Assembly: GCF_009826975.1 (NCBI RefSeq)
Contig: NZ_WUMO01000005.1
Location: 310,001 to 374,000, forward strand
DNA: 64,000 bases
DNA from: Flavobacterium sp. HBTb2-11-1
GTDB lineage: Bacteria; Bacteroidota; Bacteroidia; Flavobacteriales; Flavobacteriaceae
Direction of reading: 5' to 3'
In this document: positions 27,286 through 33,390 of the stretch, in pieces
How the letters are laid out: every line of letters begins with the position of its first letter
Position numbering within the stretch: position 1 is the stretch's first letter
Made by a program: the position numbers and the translations under genes
Notes under the pieces: generated by a model
What the model saw: the letters and a program-made list of their open reading frames with translations, nothing else
Databases searched by the model: none
Told to the model about the DNA's origin: nothing

Positions 27286-28014
27286 ATGAAACTAATCAAA
27301 CTCGATGCCATAGATTCTACAAATGACTTTCTAAAGGCTTTGGCAAGTCAAGATGAACTAGAGAATTTTACAACGGTAACAGCTGAAAATCAGACAAAAG
27401 GAAAGGGGCAAGTAGGTGGCGTGTGGAAGACTCAAGCTGGTAAAAACTTAACTATGAGCGTTTTGATTAAAGATTTTCTCTTTAATAACGACGAAGTTTT
27501 CAATTTAAGTCTCGTTGTCTCTTTATCGGTTGCAGAGGTTTTAAAAATATTAAATATTCCTGATATTTGTATTAAATGGCCAAACGACATTCTGTCATAC
27601 AATAAGAAACTAGTTGGCATATTAATCGAAAATACCTTAAAAAGCGATGGCAGAATCGTGTCAGTTGCCGGAATCGGAATCAATGTCAATCAAACTGATT
27701 TTGCTGAATTACCAACTGCTTCTTCTATGGCGGCTATTGCTGGTAAATCTTTTGATAAAGAAGAATTGGCAGTTTTAATAGTCGAAAAACTAAAAGAGAA
27801 AATCCAATTGTGGAATACCTCATCGCAGACTTTTTGGGATGATTATTTTAATTTTTTATTTAAAAAGGGAATTCCAACTGCATTTAGAGATAATAATAAC
27901 CAAGACTTTATGGGAATCATTCAAGGCGTTTCTCCAATAGGAAAATTGCAGGTTTTGCTAGAAGATGATTCTGTTGCGGAGTTTGAGATTAAAGAGGTTA
28001 AAATGCTTTATTGA
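27286..28014 (+). CDS. birA: Biotin--[acetyl-CoA-carboxylase] ligase
   Basis: A 242-residue biotin protein ligase that adenylates biotin and attaches it to the carboxyl carrier protein. It begins directly with the catalytic domain (DAIDSTNDFLK), so it lacks the DNA-binding repressor domain of E. coli BirA. The biotin-binding loop appears as KGKGQVGGVWKTQAGKNLTMS, roughly residues 39-59, a variant of GRGRxGR. KWPNDI lies near 98-103, GILIEN near 111-116, and a small C-terminal SH3-like domain follows. Confidence 0.95.
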   Translation: MKLIKLDAIDSTNDFLKALASQDELENFTTVTAENQTKGKGQVGGVWKTQAGKNLTMSVLIKDFLFNNDEVFNLSLVVSLSVAEVLKILNIPDICIKWPNDILSYNKKLVGILIENTLKSDGRIVSVAGIGINVNQTDFAELPTASSMAAIAGKSFDKEELAVLIVEKLKEKIQLWNTSSQTFWDDYFNFLFKKGIPTAFRDNNNQDFMGIIQGVSPIGKLQVLLEDDSVAEFEIKEVKMLY

Positions 28015-28057
28015 GAGTTGCAAAGTAACAGAGAAGCAAAGTGACAAAGGTTTTTCC

Positions 28058-28082
28058 GTAGAGAAGCACTGCAGTGCGTCTA
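28058..28082. repeat. GCACTGCAGTGC palindromic repeat, copy 1
   Basis: A 25-base imperfect palindrome centred on GCACTGCAGTGC and framed by GTAGAGA and CGTCTA. Related copies lie at 43314-43338, 43361-43380 (partial) and 53914-53938, each downstream of a gene. Confidence 0.75.
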
Positions 28083-28132
28083 GTATATTATTTTAGAAGA
28101 AAAAAACTTCGTGCCTTAGCGTCTTCGTGGCA

Positions 28133-28167
28133 TTCAAAAAAAAGCCCGATTTCATTAAATCAGGCTT
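28133..28167 (-). terminator. Terminator after the SRPBCC gene
   Basis: AAGCC-C-GATTT (28142-28152) pairs with AAATC-A-GGCTT (28157-28167) around CATT, with one mismatch. On the minus strand the hairpin is followed by a T run, so it serves the gene ending at 28201. Confidence 0.7.
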
Positions 28168-28200
28168 CATTAATAATTCACAATTAATAATTCACCATTA

Positions 28201-28593
28201 TTAAAGCTTGTGCATATTGTTTGCTAAAGTTTCAATAAACTTACTGATTGGGCCTTTGACCATCATTGCCATCATAGCATTGAATTCTCCTTCAAAAAAT
28301 AATTGAACAGCACTTTCTGAATCAGAAACAGTGTCAATGTTTGAAGTTAGTGTAAACGGAAGTTTATCGCTTGCAGCCCCCAAAACAATTTTGTTTGGAG
28401 CTACTTTATCTTTCATTTTTAATTTGATTTCCGGCATCCCTTTCAATCCAAAAATAAAAGCGTCTTCACCAGTCACTTCAAATTTAGCGATATTGTCTGG
28501 CATTAATTTTTCGAAATTCTTTACATCAGTCAGTTGATCAAATAAATCCTGAGCTGATTTCTGAACAGTAACTTTTGGACTTTCTAAGTTCAT
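28201..28593 (-). CDS. SRPBCC-fold protein
   Basis: A 130-residue protein with the START/SRPBCC pattern: MNLESPKVTVQKSAQDLFDQ opening strand-helix, LPFTLTSNIDTVSDSESAVQ in the middle, and a long C-terminal helix (FIETLANNMHKL). These folds bind hydrophobic ligands in a central cavity. No ligand can be proposed. It lies between birA (convergent) and pyrE (same strand, 198 bases away), without signs of an operon. Confidence 0.75.
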   Translation of the reverse strand: MNLESPKVTVQKSAQDLFDQLTDVKNFEKLMPDNIAKFEVTGEDAFIFGLKGMPEIKLKMKDKVAPNKIVLGAASDKLPFTLTSNIDTVSDSESAVQLFFEGEFNAMMAMMVKGPISKFIETLANNMHKL

Positions 28594-28706
28594 ATTGTTT
28601 TTTGTTTGTTTTGTTTTTTACCGCAAAGTGCGCTAGGTTTTTTATGTTGCTTGACTTTATTTAAGTTCGCAAAGCTGAAACTTTAAATAAAATTCCAATT
28701 TTTTAA

Positions 28707-28724
28707 TCCCGATAGCTATCGGGA
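28707..28724. repeat. TCCCGATAGCTATCGGGA palindrome, copy 2
   Basis: Identical to the palindrome at 9468-9485. Here it splits an AATTCCAA-type repeat (AAATTCCAATTTTTTAA before, CAAATTCCAAAAAG after). A run of TCTAAAA/TCTGAAA heptads follows at about 28750-28792, and the nearby ACCGCAAAGTGC at 28620 is also found at 9451. Confidence 0.8.
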
Positions 28725-28791
28725 CAAATTCCAAAAAGGGCAAAGCGACTTTAAAATCTAAAATCTAAAATCTGCAATCAGAAATCTAAAA

Positions 28792-29439
28792 TTAGCTTTC
28801 TTGTCCCCAAGTTGATGGGCTTATGCTCCATTCTTGAAGAGTCGATTGCTGATCTTCTGTAATATATTGTTTTTGAACTGCTAGATCTAATAGGTTTTCG
28901 TAGTTGCTCAATGTGAATAAATCAACATTAGCCTCTTTGAAGTTTTCTTCGGCAACGCCAAAACCATAAGTAAACACAGCCGCCATACCTTTAACATTAG
29001 CGCCTTCGTTTCTTAAAGCTTCAACAGCTAGTAAACTGCTTTTTCCAGTACTGATTAAGTCTTCTACAACCACAACATTTTGTCCTTTTTGTAAAAAACC
29101 TTCAACTTGGTTTTGTCTACCGTGTTTTTTAGGTTCTGGACGCACGTATACGAATGGAAGCCCTAAACTTTCGGCAACCAAAATTCCAACTCCAATGGCT
29201 CCAGTAGCAACACCAGCAATCACATCAGGCTTTCCAAATTGTTTTTCGATGTTTTTAGCAAACTCATCACGAACATAGTTTCTAATGCTCGGAAATGAAA
29301 GAATTAACCTATTATCGCAATAAATAGGAGATTTCCAACCAGAAGCCCATGTAAAAGGATTTTCGGGATTCAATTTAATTGCATTTATTTGCAAAAGCAA
29401 TTCGGCTGTTTTTTCGGCAGTATCTTTATTAAAAATCAT
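28792..29439 (-). CDS. pyrE: Orotate phosphoribosyltransferase
   Basis: A 215-residue enzyme that makes orotidine monophosphate from orotate and PRPP in pyrimidine synthesis. The PRPP-binding motif VVVVEDLISTGKSS lies near 121-134 and the catalytic loop lysines near RPEPKKHGRQNQ at about 100-111. The frame reaches a TTG at 29472, but the ATG at 29439 matches the family start and sits right behind a promoter. The start codons of pyrE and the divergent NUDIX gene are 7 bases apart. Confidence 0.94.
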   Translation of the reverse strand: MIFNKDTAEKTAELLLQINAIKLNPENPFTWASGWKSPIYCDNRLILSFPSIRNYVRDEFAKNIEKQFGKPDVIAGVATGAIGVGILVAESLGLPFVYVRPEPKKHGRQNQVEGFLQKGQNVVVVEDLISTGKSSLLAVEALRNEGANVKGMAAVFTYGFGVAEENFKEANVDLFTLSNYENLLDLAVQKQYITEDQQSTLQEWSISPSTWGQES

Positions 29440-29443
29440 AGTA

Positions 29444-29473
29444 CAAATGTATAAAGTTTTTGTAAACGACAAA
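29444..29473 (-). promoter_or_regulatory. Consensus pyrE promoter overlapping the NUDIX gene start
   Basis: On the minus strand TTTG (29473-29470), an 18-base spacer and an exact TACATTTG (29451-29444) lie immediately upstream of pyrE. RNA would begin at or within a few bases of the ATG at 29439, suggesting a leaderless or nearly leaderless transcript. The -7 element contains the NUDIX gene's own ATG. Confidence 0.65.
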
Positions 29474-30088
29474 CCACTTTTTTTGACAAATGAAATCTCG
29501 AAAGAAACAGATTTCCAATTGTTCTTGTTGGAGAGTATTGATATCGAACAGCTTATTATAAAAATTTTTCAAAATAAAATTCAAAAAGCGATTCTATATC
29601 ATCCCGACGAAAGTGAGATGATGAAAACCCTAAAAGCCAAAATTCCGGTAAATAAAGCGGGCGGAGGCTTTGTCTACAACAAGAAAGGCGAAGTCTTATT
29701 TATCTTTAGAAACGGAAAATGGGATTTACCAAAAGGCGGCATCGAGAAAGGGGAAGACATTGAAGCGACGGCTATGCGTGAGGTAGAGGAGGAGACAGGA
29801 GTAAACCAGCTTCGTATTACGAATAAACTTCAAAAAACCTATCATATCTTTAAACGCAACGGAAAATACAAACTTAAAATCACGCATTGGTTCGAAATGT
29901 TTTCCGATTTTGAAGGAACGCCACACGGACAATTAGAAGAAGGAATAGAAAAAGTAGCGTGGTTAAACCCAGAACAAATCAAGGAAGCACTTAAAAACTC
30001 ATACGAAAACATCAAATTATTGTTTGAAGAAGAAAAAAATCCTACGAAAAAAAAATCAATAGAAAAAATTCCAAATTCCAACAGTTAA
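29447..30088 (+). CDS. NUDIX hydrolase
   Basis: A 213-residue protein with a full Nudix box at residues 97-119 (G-x5-E-x7-REVEEETGV), the loop-helix-loop that binds Mg2+ and cleaves nucleoside-diphosphate bonds. An N-terminal domain of about 65 residues precedes it and a Lys-rich tail follows. The substrate is unknown. The last residues, KIPNSNS, are encoded by the AATTCCAAATTCCAA repeat at 30067-30081, so the natural C-terminus appears to have been taken over by a repeat. It is divergent from pyrE. Confidence 0.9.
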   Translation: MYKVFVNDKPLFLTNEISKETDFQLFLLESIDIEQLIIKIFQNKIQKAILYHPDESEMMKTLKAKIPVNKAGGGFVYNKKGEVLFIFRNGKWDLPKGGIEKGEDIEATAMREVEEETGVNQLRITNKLQKTYHIFKRNGKYKLKITHWFEMFSDFEGTPHGQLEEGIEKVAWLNPEQIKEALKNSYENIKLLFEEEKNPTKKKSIEKIPNSNS

Positions 30089-30114
30089 TCAGTATTTAAT
30101 TGGAATTTGAAATT
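30067..30114. repeat. AATTCCAA inverted repeat overlapping the NUDIX stop codon
   Basis: 30067-30081 pairs with 30100-30114 with one mismatch. It is the same repeat family as the hairpin at 9642-9687. The NUDIX reading frame ends within it. Confidence 0.7.
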
Positions 30115-30144
30115 TATTTATTTGGACGTGCCACCAATAAAAGA

Positions 30145-30184
30145 AAAGACCCAATCAACTTTGCGTTTATTGGGCCTTTTTTTT
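30145..30184 (+). terminator. Intrinsic terminator downstream of the NUDIX gene
   Basis: AAAAGACCCAAT pairs with ATTGGGCCTTTT (one A-C mismatch) and is followed by a T run at 30177-30184. An alternative outer stem CCAATAAA / TTTATTGG (30134-30141, 30166-30173) is also possible. Confidence 0.75.
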
Positions 30185-30187
30185 ATT

Positions 30188-30237
30188 GCTGTCGGGCTAT
30201 CCGCGCTACTTCGGTAGCCAGCTTCTATCCCTCACGC
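30188..30237 (-). ncRNA. Structured repeat of the GATAGAAGC...GCGGATAGC type, short copy
   Basis: On the minus strand the conserved blocks GATAGAAGC (30229-30221) and GCGGATAGC (30204-30196) flank a small hairpin (GCTAC / GTAGC, 30205-30218). The same two blocks in the same order frame a larger hairpin at 41359-41414 on the plus strand. Conserved ends with a variable stem suggest a structured RNA or mobile repeat rather than protein coding. Which of these it is remains open. Confidence 0.4.
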
Positions 30238-30314
30238 AAAACGGTTTCGTTTGTAAGATTTTATTTGTTTTTAAGGAAATTGTCATTTTTAATTAATTCA
30301 TATTTCAAAAATCG

Positions 30315-30322
30315 TACTTTTG
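30315..30322 (+). promoter_or_regulatory. Candidate -7 element of the XRE regulator
   Basis: TACTTTTG is an exact TAnnTTTG match 24 bases before the start codon at 30347. No -33 element is obvious. Confidence 0.4.
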
Positions 30323-30346
30323 TTAAATAAGTAACACTTTTGATTT

Positions 30347-30763
30347 ATGAGCACACTAACAAAACCAAACCATATAGGACGAAAAATAAGCCGAATTCGT
30401 GAACTTAGAGACATGAAGCAAGAAGCTTTGGCTCAAGCTTTAGGAACAAACCAACAGGCAATTTCTATTTTGGAAAATAGTGAAACCATCGATGATGAAA
30501 AACTAAAAGCTATTGCAAAAGCTTTAGGAGTAAGTGTTGAAGCAATTCAAAATTTTTCAGAAGAAAGCGTGATTAACTATTTTAATAATTTCTATGATAA
30601 TAGTGGCAGTAATGGAGCATTTGCGCATGGATCAGTATTTACTTTCAATCCTTTAGATAAATTAATTGAAGCTTACGAAGAAAACAAAAAGCTTTACGAA
30701 CGTTTAGTTCAAGCTGAAAAAGAAAAAGTAGAATTTTTAGAGAAGATATTGAAGGATAAATAA
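30347..30763 (+). CDS. XRE-family helix-turn-helix regulator
   Basis: A 138-residue protein. Residues about 10-66 are an XRE/Cro-type helix-turn-helix (GRKISRIRELRDMKQEALAQ then NQQAISILENSETI), followed by a Gly/Asn-rich linker and a C-terminal coiled coil (about 100-138) likely used for dimerisation. It has its own terminator and no adjacent toxin gene. It stands at the edge of the repeat-rich block with the M14 remnant, so it could be an accessory gene. Targets are unknown. Confidence 0.88.
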   Translation: MSTLTKPNHIGRKISRIRELRDMKQEALAQALGTNQQAISILENSETIDDEKLKAIAKALGVSVEAIQNFSEESVINYFNNFYDNSGSNGAFAHGSVFTFNPLDKLIEAYEENKKLYERLVQAEKEKVEFLEKILKDK

Positions 30764-30788
30764 GTTTTATTCTTTTTATGATAAAAAG

Positions 30789-30828
30789 AAAGCCTAATAA
30801 AATTTGATGTTTTATTAGGCTTTTTTTA
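30789..30828 (+). terminator. Intrinsic terminator of the XRE gene
   Basis: AAGCCTAATAAAA (30790-30802) pairs perfectly with TTTTATTAGGCTT (30810-30822), followed by a T run. Confidence 0.9.
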
Positions 30829-30841
30829 TTCAATTTATATC

Positions 30842-30922
30842 GTTGGCGCGAGCGTCCCTCTCGTGCCTCTTTACGTATTGATTTAGATTGCGTTCACGAG
30901 CGGGATGCTCGCGCTAGCAGGG
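30842..30922. repeat. GC-rich REP-like inverted repeat, copy 1
   Basis: GTTGGCGCGAGCGTCCC...CTCGTG (about 30842-30865) is an imperfect reverse complement of CACGAGCGGGATGCTCGCGC (30895-30914) plus a few more bases. The arms are far richer in GC than the surroundings. The right arm with its leader (TGATTTAGATTGCGTTCACG) recurs at 31880-31925. It directly abuts the M14 gene remnant. Gene-free stretch 30764-31080 contains only the terminator, this repeat and the remnant. Confidence 0.75.
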
Positions 30923-31040
30923 AAGCTCTTTGATTTCGTGAAAATTAGCATCGGTAAAATCCATTGTCGCTTTCATGTATTCGGATGTCATTTTTACACG
31001 TTCTGTATATTTTTTCAGCATATGCGTTTCGACAATAAAA
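30923..31040 (-). pseudogene. 118-base remnant of an M14 carboxypeptidase gene
   Basis: Translated on the minus strand in one frame, this piece reads FIVETHMLKKYTERVKMTSE and continues to a stretch ending FTDANFHEIKEL. It matches residues 284-322 of the intact M14 peptidase encoded at 33391-35118 at about 80 percent of positions, including the catalytic Glu (VETH). There is no start codon or remaining domain on either side; one end stops at a REP-like repeat and the other at unrelated AT-rich DNA. It is therefore a decayed fragment of a second copy. Confidence 0.8.
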
Positions 31041-31080
31041 CATTTTAACTATTAAAATAAATGATTGTATTTTAATATAA

Positions 31081-31716
31081 TTATGATACTATCTCATCTA
31101 ATAATTCTTTTAGCTTATTTTTTTCTTCTGACAATTCTAATGGTAATTTCTCAAATATCTTATAGAAATTGCGTTGTAAATTAGGATATTGTTCTAGTAG
31201 AAGTGGTTTACATTCAGCTTTTTTTGTTTTAATAGTTTCAGAAATTTTAATAGCTCTTTTGCAAGATTGTCTTACTGCCAGTCCTCCATCTTTTATCTTA
31301 CTATAATATTTAATACATTGACAAATCCAATATAATAATTGCACATTTTTAAGTGGAGTATTTTCTAAGCACTGATTTGAGAATAATCTAGCACTTTCAC
31401 CTCTTATTTTATAAAATTTTTCATTTAAATCCTCTTTGATTTCCTTATGCATTTTCTTCTTTTCCGCCGCAAAGATTTTCTTAGTCTGTTTTATTATTTG
31501 TGTTTTAGCAACAGTTATGTTGTACAAGTAAGATGCACCGATAAAAAGAGTTAAAAGACCAAAGAATACTAAAAATATTGTATTATTGGTAGATGTTTGG
31601 TTTGTTAAAATATCTTTGTATACTTCGGCTTTATCTATTTTTGTAGCAGAAATCGTTTGATAGATTGTATCTCTGACAATAATTGTATCGTGGATAATTG
31701 TACTATTTTTGTTCAT
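31081..31716 (-). CDS. Unrecognised single-pass membrane protein
   Basis: A 211-residue protein I do not recognise. Residues 1-45 are polar with a repeated HDTIIVRDTIYQT-like pattern, followed by one membrane segment (TIFLVFFGLLTLFIGASYLY, about 46-66), a Lys-rich coiled coil (about 70-105), and a helical domain with several Cys residues. It lies between the M14 remnant and another unknown membrane-protein gene on the same strand, 199 bases away. Nothing in it allows a function to be given. Confidence 0.7.
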   Translation of the reverse strand: MNKNSTIIHDTIIVRDTIYQTISATKIDKAEVYKDILTNQTSTNNTIFLVFFGLLTLFIGASYLYNITVAKTQIIKQTKKIFAAEKKKMHKEIKEDLNEKFYKIRGESARLFSNQCLENTPLKNVQLLYWICQCIKYYSKIKDGGLAVRQSCKRAIKISETIKTKKAECKPLLLEQYPNLQRNFYKIFEKLPLELSEEKNKLKELLDEIVS

Positions 31717-31790
31717 TTTTCGGATATATTAGGTCGGTAAATTTTGTATTTAGATATGCAAAATATTTTGAGTTGTCAGTGCCATACCAT

Positions 31791-31823
31791 ATCCGTTAGC
31801 GCAGATTTGCAATCTGTGTCCGC
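31791..31823. repeat. Short REP-like hairpin CAGATT-TGC-AATCTG
   Basis: A 6-bp stem with a TGC loop (31802-31816), framed by GTTAGCG and TGTCCGC, lies in the 199-base gap between two unknown genes. Its GTTAGCGC edge resembles the CTAGCGC arm of the neighbouring REP-like repeats. Confidence 0.5.
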
Positions 31824-31877
31824 AAAGTAAAGCAATCATTATTTTTTATATGTTCTTGGTACTCATGACCTCTTTAG

Positions 31878-31925
31878 TTTTGATTTAGATTGTGTTCACG
31901 AGCGGGACGCTCTCGCTAGCGGGGG
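31878..31925. repeat. GC-rich REP-like repeat, copy 2
   Basis: TGATTTAGATTGTGTTCACG followed by AGCGGGACGCTCTCGCTAGC matches the right half of the repeat at 30842-30922 with about five differences in 42 bases. The stop codon (31916-31918) and last codons of the neighbouring minus-strand gene lie inside it. Confidence 0.75.
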
Positions 31926-32611
31926 CTAGTGGGAAATACTACATAATTAATCTCACTATTGCTGAATATTCTTGTTTCTCTTTTACAGAACTTATTTTCA
32001 ACTAAGATAAAATATTTATCATTCATAAAAGTAATGAACTTTCCATTTATTTTTTTATTTCGATCTTTTAATACTATTAAAACATTATTTGTGCGATCAG
32101 AAATAATTTTAGTTGAATCCTTTTTTGCTTGAAAAGGATAATAAACTGCTGACATTATATAAGCGACTACAATTAAAATAATTAAATAGCTTTTTTTATT
32201 AATTGGTCCTAATTTATCAATTTTATTTCCTAATAACGTTATGGATAAAAGTAATACACCAAATAACAAAACATGAATGAAAGTAAATTTTTCAAAATTA
32301 CTCGATTCATACATTAAAAAAATTCCAAAAACTAGATATAAAATTACATAACGTACTGAAATTGTATCTTGTTTTTTTAACCTTATAAAGTCTTCAATTG
32401 ACCTTAGTAAGGCAAGTAATACTAGAAGTATAGTAGTCCATGTTGTAGAGATGATTTTTTCAATTGATATATCAATTAGAGAGCTATCAATGTTAAAATT
32501 ATTAAGGTATGTTTCCCAATATGACCAACCAAGTTGATACAATAATATACCGCCTATAGTTACAATTGAAGTATAATCTAAAATCGATTTTCTACTATTT
32601 TCTTCGCTCAT
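31916..32611 (-). CDS. Unrecognised multi-pass membrane protein
   Basis: A 231-residue protein with about five hydrophobic segments (near 14-30, 54-72, 83-101, 108-125 and 139-158) and a C-terminal soluble domain of about 70 residues rich in Lys and Asn. No family is recognised. Its final residues, PTSPR, and its stop are encoded by the REP-like repeat at 31878-31925, so the original C-terminus may have been different. It follows the next upstream gene by 36 bases, suggesting cotranscription. Confidence 0.75.
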   Translation of the reverse strand: MSEENSRKSILDYTSIVTIGGILLYQLGWSYWETYLNNFNIDSSLIDISIEKIISTTWTTILLVLLALLRSIEDFIRLKKQDTISVRYVILYLVFGIFLMYESSNFEKFTFIHVLLFGVLLLSITLLGNKIDKLGPINKKSYLIILIVVAYIMSAVYYPFQAKKDSTKIISDRTNNVLIVLKDRNKKINGKFITFMNDKYFILVENKFCKRETRIFSNSEINYVVFPTSPR

Positions 32612-32647
32612 AATAGTAATTAAGTTTAATGATTAAGTTAGCTCGAA

Positions 32648-33274
32648 TTATAAATCTGTACCTAATAAATATCTAAATTCAGTTTTTATCGTTTTCATAA
32701 TAAAATAAATATTATCGTCAAGTGTTAAATAAGATTCTGCATTTTTTTGACTTTTTCTCGCTGTATCTAATGGAATTTTAAAAATCTTGTTTGTGTCGTA
32801 ATCATTAGAAATATGCATGCATTCCAAAGCGAAATCGGCTACTATATTTTCGAGATTTTCACTAAAAAATATGAGATTATCACCAAAATATTTTATAAAC
32901 TGTTCTTGTGATTTTATGAAATTTCCGTGCAATTCCTGTTTATATTGCTCGTCAGTAGAATCTATAGAAGCAGTTTTCATTAAATCAACATATTTTGATA
33001 AATCGCTTTTTGTATTATTTATATAAGAGTAGGTGTTTTTGAGAACTTCAAATCTTTGTTCGTGTAGTTTTGTGAATTTGAAATTTTCTTTAGCTTTCAA
33101 TGAATCTATTTCGGTATGAAATTTTGCGATTTCTAACGAATGCTCTTTTTTTATGTTTTCAAGTTTCTTGTCAAAAGAGCTTTGTATTCTTCCCTCGACT
33201 ATTTTGGTAATAATTAAGGTAATCAATGCAGAAACAACTGAATAGCTAAAGATATTATTTAATAAATTTTCCAT
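32648..33274 (-). CDS. Unrecognised membrane-anchored coiled-coil protein
   Basis: A 208-residue protein with one N-terminal membrane segment (about 10-28), a long charged coiled coil (about 35-75), and a helical C-terminal domain. The layout is like many small accessory proteins of unknown role. It is probably the first gene of a pair with the multi-pass membrane protein, which starts 36 bases downstream. I cannot assign a function; a membrane-linked sensor or scaffold would fit, but this is a guess. Confidence 0.72.
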   Translation of the reverse strand: MENLLNNIFSYSVVSALITLIITKIVEGRIQSSFDKKLENIKKEHSLEIAKFHTEIDSLKAKENFKFTKLHEQRFEVLKNTYSYINNTKSDLSKYVDLMKTASIDSTDEQYKQELHGNFIKSQEQFIKYFGDNLIFFSENLENIVADFALECMHISNDYDTNKIFKIPLDTARKSQKNAESYLTLDDNIYFIMKTIKTEFRYLLGTDL

Positions 33275-33390
33275 TTCTTCGATATTTTAAATATAAGTAA
33301 TTGATCTAGTAAAACTTTGCGACCTCAGCGTTTTTACTAAACTTAATCAAAAGCAAAAAAATCTTAGCGAACTCTGCGTTATAAAAAAAA

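Noticed and set aside
29440-29472. TTG-started N-terminal extension of pyrE by 11 residues
   Set aside because: The pyrE promoter's -7 and -33 elements fall inside the extension, and the family starts at MIFNKDTA.
30188-30237. tRNA gene, suggested by a GC-rich stem and TTCG loop
   Set aside because: It lacks an acceptor stem, an anticodon arm and the T-arm sequence, and is too short.
30100-30330. 76-codon plus-strand ORF after the NUDIX gene
   Set aside because: It runs through a hairpin, a terminator and the structured repeat, so coding is implausible.
30347-30763. Toxin-antitoxin pair suggested by the XRE regulator
   Set aside because: No toxin-like gene is adjacent; the gene has its own terminator and the next feature is a repeat and a gene remnant.
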